From Euplotes aediculatus (lineage: Eukaryota > Ciliophora > Spirotrichea > Euplotida > Euplotidae), in assembly GCA_030463445.1 (NCBI GenBank), contig JAQGFW010015156.1, positions 1 through 27,093 of the forward strand: a stretch of 27,093 nt of DNA, read 5' to 3'. Made by a program: the position numbers and the translations under genes. Shown piece after piece: positions 1 through 8,731 of this stretch. Every line of letters begins with the position of its first letter. Within the stretch, counting starts at the first letter, position 1. The notes below the pieces were generated by a model. That model saw only the letters and a list, made by a program, of their open reading frames with translations, searched no databases and was not told the origin of the DNA.

Positions 1-126
1 AACCCACCATACCACACGTGAAACACCCAACAGCCGATATGATAAATCCATGCGAAATGCAGCCTGATTTATAACTTAAATACAAGCCCTAATGGTCTCA
101 ATATTGGGGAGTATTATAGGCTTGCA

Positions 127-903
127 GTGGCAAAGCATGTTTTAGCAAAAGGTGGTAAAGTAATTGCAACTTCCCGTAATCTCGGAGAACAGATCAATAG
201 CATCGGTGAAGCGTCAGCAGATTTTCTCCCATTGAAAGTCGATATTACCAATGAAATTGAAGTAAAACTGGCTATTGCAGAAGGTATTGAGGCATTTGGG
301 GAAATAGACGTGGTTCTAAATAATGCGGGCTATAACCACCTGGGTAATATCGAGGAACTGAGTGATACTGAATTCCGTGAAACGATGAATGTGAATGTGT
401 TTGGGATGGCAAATGTTATAAGACATGTATTGCCTCACCTTCGCAAACAAAAATCCGGGCATATCATTAATACCTCATCAATGATGGGTTATTTGAGTTA
501 CCCTGCTAATGGCAGCTATAGTGCATCAAAATTTGCCGTCATAGGTTTATCTGAAGCCCTTGCACAAGAGGTGGCTCCCTTCGGTATAAAAGTCACCATT
601 CTTGCTCCCGGTACATTCCGTACAAGATTTATGAGTGAGAGTAGTTTGGCAATAGCAAAAAATAGAATAGATGACTATAACCTGCAGCAGGCGGTTGAAA
701 ATTTCATAAGCTACGATGGTAAGCAATTGGGGGATCCTTCAAAATTAGCTGAGGTTCTATACGAAATCAGCAATCTGTCTGAGCCACCATTGCACTTACC
801 TTTAGGAACAGATAGCTTTCAATCCATCATTGATCAACGAAAAAAGGAAGCAATTGAACTGGAAAAATGGAAAGAGGTATCTTTATCCACGGATTTTAGA
901 TGA
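127..903 (+). CDS. SDR family oxidoreductase, 5'-truncated
   Basis: This is a short-chain dehydrogenase/reductase, a family of soluble NAD(P)-dependent oxidoreductases. The catalytic part is intact: the NNAG motif near residue 65, a serine in INTSSMMG, and the YSASK tyrosine-lysine pair followed by the usual PG turn (LAPGTFRT). The protein starts at GTG 127, immediately before helix 1, so the first beta strand and the TGxxxGxG dinucleotide-binding loop are missing. The open frame runs back in frame to about position 46 but does not encode that loop. A glycine/serine-rich echo of it (LGSIIG) appears in another frame at about 105-122. The rest of the gene has no stops. It ends 8 nt before an AraC regulator on the same strand, so the two are probably co-transcribed. 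Either the gene is a recent pseudogene or the 5' sequence carries an error. The family call is secure; function is doubtful. Confidence 0.8.
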   Translation: MAKHVLAKGGKVIATSRNLGEQINSIGEASADFLPLKVDITNEIEVKLAIAEGIEAFGEIDVVLNNAGYNHLGNIEELSDTEFRETMNVNVFGMANVIRHVLPHLRKQKSGHIINTSSMMGYLSYPANGSYSASKFAVIGLSEALAQEVAPFGIKVTILAPGTFRTRFMSESSLAIAKNRIDDYNLQQAVENFISYDGKQLGDPSKLAEVLYEISNLSEPPLHLPLGTDSFQSIIDQRKKEAIELEKWKEVSLSTDFR

Positions 904-911
904 AATGAATA

Positions 912-1826
912 ATGAAAAGTACTACTCCCTATAAGATTGTTTCTATTTCTGAACTGCATCGTTTGTTTGGCTTGAAAAATCCAGATCATCCTCTGATTAG
1001 TGTTATTGATTTTGAATTGCTCAGATTTGGAGAAAACGAAATTTGGAAAAGTTTCTATTATGATTTCTATTGCGTTGCCTGTAAAAAAGGATCTTCCGGG
1101 AAATTTAAATACGGGCAACGAGATTATGATTTTAATGAAGGCATGATGAGTTTTACCAAGCCGGGACAGGTATTTTCTGTTACAAATGTTACAGATGATC
1201 CTGTGTCCGGTTTTATGTTAGTCTTTAAACCAGAGCTGATAAGGAATTATTTGTTGGGAAAAAATATAAGCAACTATGGATTTTTTTCCTATTCTACTGC
1301 TGAAGCATTACATCTATCCGACAAAGAAGAGGCCATCATATCGTCTTTGCTATTGCAAATACAAAACGAATTAAAAATCAATATAGATCAGTACAGCCAG
1401 GATGTAATTGTGTCGTACCTGGATTTATTATTGAATTATTCGAATCGATTTTACAATCGGCAATTCCTCACACGAAAGGCCATGAACAGCGATTTACTTG
1501 TTCAATTGGAGCAAGTCCTAAACAATTACTACAATGCGGAAACGCCTTTTAATAGAAAATTACCAACGGTTCAATTTATTGCCAGGGAAGTTAATCTTTC
1601 ATCCTCCTATTTGAGCGACCTGCTACGAAATATAACTGGACAAAATGCTCAACAGTACATTCAAAACCATGTGATAGAAAAGGCTAAAGAATTGTTAACC
1701 ACAACCAGTTTTAGTATCAGTGAAATAGCTTATCAGTTGGGTTTTGAATATTCTCAATCATTCAGTAAATTATTTAAGAAAGGAACTAGCCAAACGCCTT
1801 CAGCGTATCGGCAGTCCTTTAATTGA
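912..1826 (+). CDS. AraC family transcriptional regulator
   Basis: A 304-residue regulator. It has an N-terminal cupin-like sensor region (about residues 20-130, including KFKYGQRDYDF and the SFTKPGQVFSV turn) and a C-terminal double helix-turn-helix (about residues 215-302). The HTH shows the AraC signature: VQFIAREVNLSSSYLSDLLR in the first helix pair, then ISEIAYQLGFEYSQSFSKLFKK and the closing TPSAYR. It lies 8 nt downstream of the SDR gene on the same strand and probably regulates it. It is clearly paralogous to the AraC protein at 3975-4871. Blocks shared with slight changes are YGFFSYSTAEALHLSDKEE and RFYNRQFLTRK. The ligand cannot be told from sequence. Confidence 0.93.
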   Translation: MKSTTPYKIVSISELHRLFGLKNPDHPLISVIDFELLRFGENEIWKSFYYDFYCVACKKGSSGKFKYGQRDYDFNEGMMSFTKPGQVFSVTNVTDDPVSGFMLVFKPELIRNYLLGKNISNYGFFSYSTAEALHLSDKEEAIISSLLLQIQNELKINIDQYSQDVIVSYLDLLLNYSNRFYNRQFLTRKAMNSDLLVQLEQVLNNYYNAETPFNRKLPTVQFIAREVNLSSSYLSDLLRNITGQNAQQYIQNHVIEKAKELLTTTSFSISEIAYQLGFEYSQSFSKLFKKGTSQTPSAYRQSFN

Positions 1827-1950
1827 GCATCACTAGCTGCTTAATATTGCCAAAGGCCTCTAGGTTAGGTTACATTAAAATAAAAAAGCAATTATCTGAA
1901 TATAGAATGGCAAGAAGTCCTTTTAAAATAATTCCAGCTTTGATATATAA

Positions 1951-2718
1951 ATGACAAATCATTATAACATACAATGGTTGACTGAAAAGTTTGAAAGCGG
2001 TGAGGATTTAAAGTTCCTTTACTTTTGGGGGCACACTAATAAATACATTTCAACTATTGACAAATCCTGTTTCAGTCAATGGTATCCGAGTCCGTTTATT
2101 GTAGACGGCATTACTTATAAAACGGCGGAACACTGGATGATGGCTCACAAGGCTTTACTATTTGGCGATACAGGTAGTTTTGAAAAAATTACTAGCTGTG
2201 AAAGTCCAAAAGAGGCAAAGGACCGCGGTAGGATGGTTATTGGCTATGACGACCAGGTCTGGAGTGAAAACAGATATGAAATTGTAAAACTTGGAAATAT
2301 TCACAAGTTTAACCAGCATCTGGCATTAGCGGGCTATTTGCTTGATACCGGGAATCGGATTTTAGTTGAGGCTAGTCCCGTAGACACGGTGTGGGGTATT
2401 GGGTTGACTGCAACCAGTAAGGATATCGATAATATTTATGCCTGGCGCGGACTAAATCTGTTGGGATTTGTATTGATGGAGGTGCGTGATTTTATTAATG
2501 AATTCGGATATTTTAAACCTCTTAAGGAAGTATTACAGCCACCATGGAAAAGATTCCCCGAAATTGAAGCCAATGATATGTTCTTGCGAATGGGAGCAGG
2601 GGAAGACTACCTGATTCAATTCTCAGCATATATAAATTCGCTTAGCGAAAGAGAAAAAATTGTTTATAAGCTTACATATCCGTTTAGTTTTGGCTGGAAG
2701 TTATTTTACGATGATTAA
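1951..2718 (+). CDS. NADAR family protein (YbiA/DUF1768-like)
   Basis: A 255-residue protein whose residues about 20-185 form a NADAR domain. Related enzymes (YbiA/RibX type) act as N-glycosidases on riboflavin-pathway intermediates, and some NADAR proteins act on ADP-ribosylated guanine in DNA. Visible family motifs are FLYFWGH near the N-terminus, SQWYPSPF, the YKTAEHWMM helix with its conserved glutamate, and VEASPVDTVWGIG, whose aspartate and WGIG are the other active-site element. The last 70 or so residues, beginning near EFGYFKPLK, extend past the usual domain end and match nothing I recognise. The gene stands alone, with 124 bp before it and an aldo/keto reductase converging on it. 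No DarT-like or other partner is adjacent. The family call is strong; the substrate is not inferable. Confidence 0.9.
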   Translation: MTNHYNIQWLTEKFESGEDLKFLYFWGHTNKYISTIDKSCFSQWYPSPFIVDGITYKTAEHWMMAHKALLFGDTGSFEKITSCESPKEAKDRGRMVIGYDDQVWSENRYEIVKLGNIHKFNQHLALAGYLLDTGNRILVEASPVDTVWGIGLTATSKDIDNIYAWRGLNLLGFVLMEVRDFINEFGYFKPLKEVLQPPWKRFPEIEANDMFLRMGAGEDYLIQFSAYINSLSEREKIVYKLTYPFSFGWKLFYDD

Positions 2719-2737
2719 TCATTTCTTACCTAATAAA

Positions 2738-2754
2738 AAGGGAGAAAGACCCTT
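2738..2754. terminator. weak hairpin between convergent genes
   Basis: AAGGG and CCCTT arms enclose a 7-base loop in the 37-bp gap between the stops of the NADAR gene and the aldo/keto reductase gene. The position suits a bidirectional terminator, but the stem is only 5 bp and no strong T-run follows. Confidence 0.25.
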
Positions 2755-2755
2755 A

Positions 2756-3826
<1,071 letters not shown>

Positions 3827-3948
3827 GACTTGCATTTATACTGCAAATTTCACTGCTGGTTTGCTGCCAGTTGGTATATAAATTACTGAATTCCTTACCA
3901 GTTTTCCTTATTCCCTGTTATAGCAATGCTTCAGGAGGCTGTATTTCG

Positions 3949-3956
3949 TAGGTTTG
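3949..3956 (+). promoter_or_regulatory. Bacteroidota -7 promoter element
   Basis: TAGGTTTG is an exact match to the Bacteroidota -7 consensus TAnnTTTG. It lies 18 nt upstream of the ATG of the AraC gene at 3975, giving a short leader. No convincing -33 TTTG is seen at the expected distance. Confidence 0.5.
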
Positions 3957-3974
3957 TATCATAAGTAAGCAATC

Positions 3975-4871
3975 ATGTCCGGGATCGTAAAAATTGAAAC
4001 GGTTACACAGTACAACAACATGCGGGGTGTCACTACCTTGCATCCTTTAATCACGGTGCTGGATCTGTCAAAAGCCCATCCCATGCCTGCCAAAACCTTC
4101 AATTTTGGCCTGTATGCTATTTTTTTAAAAGAGCTGAATTGCGGGGAGTTAAAATATGGGCGGAATCAGTACGATTATCAGGAGGGGACATTGGTGTTTA
4201 TTTCACCCGGACAGGTATTAGGTATTCAGCCAGGTGTTACCAGTTTTGAACCGAAGGGCTGGGCTGTTTTGTTTCACCCTGATTTAATTAAAGGAACTTC
4301 CTTAGGCAGGAATATTCATCAGTATTCTTTTTTTTCCTATGATGTAAACGAGGCATTGCATCTTTCCGAAAAGGAAAAACAACTGGTGATTGATTCGTTT
4401 AACAAAATTCAATACGAACTGGAGCAGTCAATAGACAAGCATAGTAAAATACTGATCGCCTCCAACCTCGAATTGTTTCTAAACTACTGCGTGCGGTTTT
4501 ATGACCGACAGTTTATTACAAGGGAAACTCCCCATAAAGGAATAGTAGAAAAATTTGAAGCCTTATTGAATAACTATTTTACTTCAGAAAAACCGCAGGA
4601 AACAGGATTGCCTGCTGTATCCTATTTTGCAAAGGAATTGCATTTGTCTGCCAATTATTTTGGAGATCTTATCAAAAAAGAAACGGGTAAAACAGCACAG
4701 GATTATATCCAATCCAAAGTAATTGATCTGGCAAAAGAAAGAATCATGAATGCTGATCAATCGATAAGTGAAATAGCGTATGAATTGGGTTTTGCCTATC
4801 CTCAACATTTCAGTCGATTGTTTAAGCAAAAAGTAGGTATGACACCGAATTCATATCGAAATTCAACGTAA
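3975..4871 (+). CDS. AraC family transcriptional regulator
   Basis: A 298-residue AraC-type activator with an N-terminal cupin-like sensor and a C-terminal HTH pair. The sensor includes ELKYGRNQYDYQEG and FISPGQVLGI. The HTH includes YFAKELHLSANYFGDLIKK, ISEIAYELGFAYPQHFSRLFKQ and TPNSYR. It diverges from the Tat-exported aldo/keto reductase across about 150 bp and most likely controls that gene and itself. It is paralogous to the regulator at 912-1826 along its whole length, for example YSFFSYDVNEALHLSEKEK and RFYDRQFITRE. Duplication followed by divergence is the simplest explanation, with one copy serving an SDR and the other an AKR. The inducer is unknown. Confidence 0.93.
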   Translation: MSGIVKIETVTQYNNMRGVTTLHPLITVLDLSKAHPMPAKTFNFGLYAIFLKELNCGELKYGRNQYDYQEGTLVFISPGQVLGIQPGVTSFEPKGWAVLFHPDLIKGTSLGRNIHQYSFFSYDVNEALHLSEKEKQLVIDSFNKIQYELEQSIDKHSKILIASNLELFLNYCVRFYDRQFITRETPHKGIVEKFEALLNNYFTSEKPQETGLPAVSYFAKELHLSANYFGDLIKKETGKTAQDYIQSKVIDLAKERIMNADQSISEIAYELGFAYPQHFSRLFKQKVGMTPNSYRNST

Positions 4872-4932
4872 GAAAAATAAATGACCCCGGTAGTCAATTA
4901 GCTGAAATCCGGTTGCTTGAAGAAATTTAAAT

Positions 4933-5787
4933 TCATCTATTAAACAGTTTGCCTTTTACAATTTTACCTTCTTTTTTAGCAAGGTAGTAAAGAACAATGC
5001 CAATGATTAGTAAAAATGATGGCGAAAATATTGAACCTTCAATTCCAGTTGCACCCCCTGTTAATAATTCAGGACCTGTAAATTTAGATTGAATAATACT
5101 GCCCATATCATTTGTTCCTGTAAGATTGGAGCCATAAAAAGGCTGGGCAAAATTCCAACCTATGTGGAAGAAATAAGGTAGCCAAATTCTTTTGGTATAA
5201 ATGAACATCATTGCCATTGTGAACCCCCAAATCAAATAATAAAAAAAGCTGAATAAATTGGAGTTGGGGTTGTAAATATGTTGTAATTCTACCACCATTG
5301 CAATGACAATGGCTATGTTTGAGCCTAACCAATTTTCTATCTCCCTTACGACAAGTCCTCTATGAAATAAGTCTTCAACTAATGCTGCAAATAGTAATAC
5401 AGCGAAAAACCTTGCTGAGTAGTGAGTAGTTGTAATACTAAAAGCCTGATAATATCCTAATAAGTATAGAATGAAAATTGATAATGAAATGGTCAAAAAA
5501 CCAAAACCAAATCCCCCAAACATTTCTTTGGGTAAATATTTTATGGATAGTTCGGTAATTTTTCTTTTATCATAAAAACGGAATAAGTAGTAATAGCTAA
5601 CTAATAACAGTATGGATGAAATAAAAATAATAATTGGGTCGGCAATACTTTTATCTTGAATTAAACTATAGAAAAATGGTTTTAATACAAAGTTTTGAAT
5701 AACTACAAATAGAGAAAAACACACTACAATTCCGATGATAATTTTTGTAATTGGAAAATGCAGCACTCTCTTAATTGATACACTCAT
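4933..5787 (-). CDS. CPBP family intramembrane metalloprotease
   Basis: A multi-pass membrane protein of the CPBP (CAAX protease and bacteriocin-processing, Abi) family. Numbered from the upstream TTG, the family's active-site motifs are Glu151-Asp152 with Arg156 (EDLFHRG, a variant of EExxxR), His183 (ELQHIYNP), and His221 with Asn225 (HIGWN). About eight hydrophobic segments are present. The start is uncertain: ATG 5787 follows an A-rich leader, whereas TTG 5826 would add 13 hydrophilic residues and has an AAGGAG-like ribosome site 6 nt upstream. The gene diverges from an HxlR regulator over a region holding AGTAT/ATACT repeats, which suggests control by that regulator. The usual EE is ED here, a conservative change. 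The substrate is unknown. Confidence 0.88.
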   Translation of the reverse strand: MSVSIKRVLHFPITKIIIGIVVCFSLFVVIQNFVLKPFFYSLIQDKSIADPIIIFISSILLLVSYYYLFRFYDKRKITELSIKYLPKEMFGGFGFGFLTISLSIFILYLLGYYQAFSITTTHYSARFFAVLLFAALVEDLFHRGLVVREIENWLGSNIAIVIAMVVELQHIYNPNSNLFSFFYYLIWGFTMAMMFIYTKRIWLPYFFHIGWNFAQPFYGSNLTGTNDMGSIIQSKFTGPELLTGGATGIEGSIFSPSFLLIIGIVLYYLAKKEGKIVKGKLFNR

Positions 5788-5830
5788 TGTTTCTTTTGAT
5801 TTATTGTATTTAAAATTTTTATCCAAAGAA

Positions 5831-5839
5831 AACTCCTTA
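5831..5839 (-). promoter_or_regulatory. possible ribosome binding site for TTG start
   Basis: On the minus strand an AAGGAG core precedes TTG 5826 by about 6 nt. Strong ribosome sites are unusual in this genome type, so it supports the longer CPBP protein without settling the start. Confidence 0.35.
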
Positions 5840-5867
5840 TTATCTTTAGAGCAACTACGTACAATAA

Positions 5868-5895
5868 AGTATCCTACATACTAAAATGATAGTAT
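5868..5895. promoter_or_regulatory. HxlR-type operator cluster (AGTAT/ATACT)
   Basis: Between the divergent CPBP and HxlR genes, AGTAT (5868-5872), ATACT (5878-5882) and AGTAT (5891-5895) alternate in orientation. They give two overlapping inverted repeats: AGTAT-N5-ATACT, and TACTA-N6-TAGTA at 5879-5894. Spaced TACT/AGTA inverted repeats recall operators described for DUF24/HxlR repressors such as YodB (from memory). Binding is inferred. Confidence 0.5.
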
Positions 5896-5928
5896 TATTG
5901 ATTATCAATATTTTAAGAAAATAAATAA

Positions 5929-6252
5929 ATGAAGAATAAAATTAAGAAGGCTCATTGTGCAGTGGATTATGCATTCCAGCGAATAGGTGGAAAGTATAAG
6001 GGACGAATTTTATGGATATTGAGAGATGGTTTTTTGAGATATGGGGAATTAAAAAGGGCAGTGGTAGGTATAACCCCCAAAATGCTTACTCAAACATTAA
6101 AAGAATTGGAATCCGATGAACTAATTGTCAGAAAAGTTTATTTAGAAGTTCCTCCGAAGGTTGAATATTCACTTACCGATACAGGAAAAGAATTAATCCC
6201 GTTTATTAGTTTAATGCGAACCTGGGGTGAAAAACAAATGTCATCTGATTGA
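5929..6252 (+). CDS. HxlR family transcriptional regulator
   Basis: A 107-residue winged-helix regulator of the HxlR (DUF24, MarR-like) family, with the normal family length. Diagnostic blocks are DYAFQRIGGKYKGRILWIL, FLRYGELKRAV, the recognition helix ITPKMLTQTLKELESDELI, and the wing VYLEVPPKVEYSLTDTGKEL. The single cysteine, Cys9, sits just before the first helix, where redox-sensing members such as YodB carry theirs. Thiol or quinone sensing is therefore conceivable. It diverges from the CPBP protease gene, with likely operators in between. A second HxlR protein lies at 16383-16721; that one has no cysteine. Confidence 0.93.
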   Translation: MKNKIKKAHCAVDYAFQRIGGKYKGRILWILRDGFLRYGELKRAVVGITPKMLTQTLKELESDELIVRKVYLEVPPKVEYSLTDTGKELIPFISLMRTWGEKQMSSD

Positions 6253-6299
6253 ATAGATCCTCACTTAGCAATCCTCTATTTTCTGGATGACAAACAAAA

Positions 6300-6331
6300 T
6301 TTGCTTATTGGTAATAAGGATTTTAGTTTTA
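6300..6331 (+). promoter_or_regulatory. Bacteroidota promoter for LuxR-HTH gene
   Basis: A -33 TTTG (6300-6303) is followed after 20 nt by TAGTTTTA (6324-6331), which differs from TAnnTTTG only at the last base. The ATG follows 13 nt later. Spacing and order fit the Bacteroidota housekeeping promoter. Confidence 0.55.
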
Positions 6332-6344
6332 CCCTGAACAGAAA

Positions 6345-6812
6345 ATGAGACACCTAAAAGACAATCGGCATATCATATTGTACGGACTGATTTTAGCGAT
6401 ACTGGTGTTTGCGCTGAAATGGTTACAATGGAAATTTATTCTCGTCGATAATGCAATTGATATCTACATAGGCTTAGTTGCGCTGTTTTTTACCATCCTG
6501 GGAATTTGGGTAGCCTCACATATCATGCGACCTAAAGTTGAAACATTGATTATTGAAAAAGAAATCATCGTCCCTCAGTCTGAGCCATTTGCCATCAATA
6601 CTGCTGAACTTCAGAAACTCAATTTAAACAGCCGTGAGTACGAAGTATTGCAACTGCTGGCTCAGGGACAAAGCAATGCGGATATCGCAGCCAGCCTCTT
6701 CCTTTCTTTAAGTACGATAAAAACACATGTCTCCAATCTCTATTTCAAAATGGACGTAAAAAGCAGGACCCAGGCAATCACTAAAGCCAAACAATTGAAA
6801 ATCATTGAATAA
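6345..6812 (+). CDS. membrane-anchored LuxR-type HTH regulator
   Basis: A 155-residue protein with two N-terminal transmembrane helices (about residues 9-27 and 38-60), a short linker with an acidic/basic stretch, and a C-terminal LuxR/NarL-type HTH (about 92-152). The HTH is canonical: LNSREYEVLQLLAQGQSNADIA, then LFLSLSTIKTHVSNLYFKMDV. There is no receiver or ligand domain. Signal input must come through the membrane part or a partner protein. It is followed by a DUF4199 membrane protein, a recurrent pairing in Bacteroidota. The 112-bp gap between them holds two TACTnnAGTA boxes that this protein is the obvious candidate to bind. Autogenous control of the pair is inferred. Confidence 0.9.
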   Translation: MRHLKDNRHIILYGLILAILVFALKWLQWKFILVDNAIDIYIGLVALFFTILGIWVASHIMRPKVETLIIEKEIIVPQSEPFAINTAELQKLNLNSREYEVLQLLAQGQSNADIAASLFLSLSTIKTHVSNLYFKMDVKSRTQAITKAKQLKIIE

Positions 6813-6818
6813 GCTCAT

Positions 6819-6870
6819 TCGTACTTTAGTGCCATTTCGATTGAAAATGAATTTTGGTACTAAAGTATGA
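6819..6870. promoter_or_regulatory. paired TACTnnAGTA operator-like boxes
   Basis: TACTTTAGTG (6822-6831) and TACTAAAGTA (6858-6867) each approximate or match a TACTnnAGTA palindrome; their centres are 36 bp apart. With flanks they form a 16-bp inverted repeat (6819-6834 against 6855-6870) matching at 14 of 16 positions. It lies between a LuxR-HTH gene and its DUF4199 neighbour, with no T-run after it, so paired operators fit better than a terminator. Confidence 0.5.
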
Positions 6871-6924
6871 GGGGAACGTTGGTTGCGGCCTGTAGATTTG
6901 AGCCAATTCTAAATAGTAATCCAC

Positions 6925-7428
6925 ATGAAAAAAAATGTATTGGTTTTTGGTAGTATTATCGGCTTGGTATTCTGCGCCAATATCGGCTTTATGATTTACT
7001 GGATGTATCATAACCCTGATCTGAAAGGGAGTGATATTGTGGGGTATGCCATTATGGTGGTTGTTTTTTCCCTCATTTATATCGGTGTCAGAAATTACCG
7101 GAACAAAGAGCTGGACGGGTATATCAGTTTTGGAAAGGCGTTTAAAACCGGTGCTTTAATTGCATTAATCGGCTCTGCTATCTATGTGGCCGCCTGGTTG
7201 TTCAGTTATTATTTATTTGTTCCGGATTTCATGGATGTTTATTCCGGGTATGCACTGAAAAACTGCACTCCCGAAGAGTTGCCGGCAAAAACAAAAGAAA
7301 TGGCGGATTTTAAAGAGCTGTATAAAAATCCGCTTTTTGTTATTTTAATTACATTTTCGGAAGTCCTGCCGATAGGTTTGGTGGTTGCGTTGGTGAGTGC
7401 GTTGATCCTGAAAAGAAAACGGAAATGA
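6925..7428 (+). CDS. DUF4199 domain-containing membrane protein
   Basis: A 167-residue inner-membrane protein with four predicted transmembrane helices (about residues 5-27, 40-57, 73-95 and 137-160). The layout fits DUF4199: NYRNKELDGYISFGKAFKTG between helices 2 and 3, then a periplasmic or cytoplasmic loop with MDVYSGYALKNCTPEELPAK before the last helix. The function of the family is unknown. It sits directly downstream of a membrane-anchored LuxR-HTH protein. The two may form a sensor and regulator pair, or this gene may simply be the target. Two operator-like boxes lie 55-105 bp upstream of its ATG. Confidence 0.82.
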   Translation: MKKNVLVFGSIIGLVFCANIGFMIYWMYHNPDLKGSDIVGYAIMVVVFSLIYIGVRNYRNKELDGYISFGKAFKTGALIALIGSAIYVAAWLFSYYLFVPDFMDVYSGYALKNCTPEELPAKTKEMADFKELYKNPLFVILITFSEVLPIGLVVALVSALILKRKRK

Positions 7429-7528
7429 AACTTAATATGGGGGTGAAACCCTGCTGATCGTTATAGGGTCATTAAATGTTCGAAAGCTTTGTGGATTCTA
7501 ATCTTAAAAGGCATCTAAAGTAAAAATT

Positions 7529-8059
7529 ATGACTCGAATCGGATTCCTGCTGATTATGTATGCCTTTATTACTGCCTGCCAGAGTAGCGACAGACATAAG
7601 CAGGACAGTGAGCCGATTTCGCAAGACAGGAACCTGCTAATAATCATTCAGTATGCTCAATCTTATAGGGTGGATCTGATGAACGGTATTTATACTGTAC
7701 TTTTCATTAATAAGGCTCCATTGAACATAGAATTTGACCTTAATTTGATTGAAAAAGCCAAAATCATTGACAAATTTTATGATTTGAAACTGGATGAGCT
7801 GATGCCGGATAAGGTAAATTCAGCAACGATGTCATTCGATGATAACTGCTTTATCATGCCAAAGATTTATACTTATCTTAATGTAAAAGTGGATAGTCTG
7901 GCGATGCAGTTCAAAATTGATGAATCATGTTCGGATTTTATTCAACCTAATGCCTATAAGGCTAAAAAAATTAAATCATTCCTGGATTTAGTCAATGAAA
8001 TTCTTAAAAGAAAAGCAGAATTAATCAATGCACCGAAATCTGATATTTTCTATTTGTAG
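7529..8059 (+). CDS. uncharacterised lipoprotein
   Basis: A 176-residue protein with a lipoprotein signal peptide: hydrophobic residues 4-15, then the lipobox ITAC with Cys17. The mature part is polar, with two further cysteines (SFDDNCFIMP and DESCSDFIQP), and shows no catalytic motif I recognise. A lysine-rich C-terminal helix (KAKKIKSFLDLVNEILKRKAEL) is predicted. It is monocistronic, with 100 bp after the DUF4199 gene, and converges with the AbiEi-type gene. It is probably anchored in the envelope. I assign no function. Confidence 0.75.
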   Translation: MTRIGFLLIMYAFITACQSSDRHKQDSEPISQDRNLLIIIQYAQSYRVDLMNGIYTVLFINKAPLNIEFDLNLIEKAKIIDKFYDLKLDELMPDKVNSATMSFDDNCFIMPKIYTYLNVKVDSLAMQFKIDESCSDFIQPNAYKAKKIKSFLDLVNEILKRKAELINAPKSDIFYL

Positions 8060-8072
8060 CTTATTCTTTGAA

Positions 8073-8711
8073 TTATAAACCGCTTATTGTTTTTACAAGC
8101 ATAGCCAAACTTGCTTTCTTAGGAGCATCCTCAATCCAGGAACGAATAGCTGTAAGGTCAAGTTCTTTCAACAGTTCTTCGTCTATTCTTAAATCCTCCA
8201 CTAAGTATTCCAGTGCCTGATGCTGGCTACGAAGTAAAATGCCCGATGTATGAATAATTTTGTCACATATTGCTTTTTCCGGCGAGGCAATTAAAACAAT
8301 CTGCTTTGGTGTTAACTCAACACGTTTAATACCAAAAGAATAATAGGGTAGTGGGGCACGTGAATAACTGAATCTACCGATCGGTGTTTTGTACTCTTTT
8401 GATGTTTTGGTTGTCATTGAACTAACCTCATATACTTTTTCTGGAATTAATGCCCAATAGGAGAGTGCTGATTCCAATGAAATATAACTTGGTCCCCAAA
8501 GATGATTGGCAACAAGAAAAGGTTCTGGCCTGGCAATGTTGAGCTTTGGCCCAGGCATATAAAGACCTTTTTTTATGGATATCAGTTCACCTTTTTTAAC
8601 CAACTCATTTATTTTATCATTGGGTCGATTGTACTCTTTTAACAGATCCATTATGATCTGCCTGTTAAGTGGTTGTTCGGCATATTCACAAATATTTTCC
8701 TTTATCGTCAT
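8073..8711 (-). CDS. AbiEi-type antitoxin/transcriptional regulator, solitary
   Basis: A 212-residue protein of the AbiEi kind found in type IV toxin-antitoxin systems. It has an N-terminal winged helix (about residues 12-55, ending KKGELISIKKGLYMPG) and the family core GPSYISLESALSYWALIPEKVYEVSSMT, followed by SPEKAICDKI. AbiEi proteins repress their own operon by binding inverted repeats and neutralise the AbiEii nucleotidyltransferase. No AbiEii-like gene follows: 13 bp after its stop comes the convergent lipoprotein gene, and upstream lies a hydrolase gene. A solitary AbiEi-like regulator is the best description. A perfect palindrome lies about 20 bp upstream of the ATG. It may work as a plain regulator or pair with something distant. 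Confidence 0.8.
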   Translation of the reverse strand: MTIKENICEYAEQPLNRQIIMDLLKEYNRPNDKINELVKKGELISIKKGLYMPGPKLNIARPEPFLVANHLWGPSYISLESALSYWALIPEKVYEVSSMTTKTSKEYKTPIGRFSYSRAPLPYYSFGIKRVELTPKQIVLIASPEKAICDKIIHTSGILLRSQHQALEYLVEDLRIDEELLKELDLTAIRSWIEDAPKKASLAMLVKTISGL

Positions 8712-8731
8712 CTTGTCAAATTCGAGTACAA

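Noticed and set aside
7441-7451. GGGT-GAA-ACCC hairpin after the DUF4199 gene
   Set aside because: The stem is four base pairs with no T-run on either strand; too weak to call a terminator.
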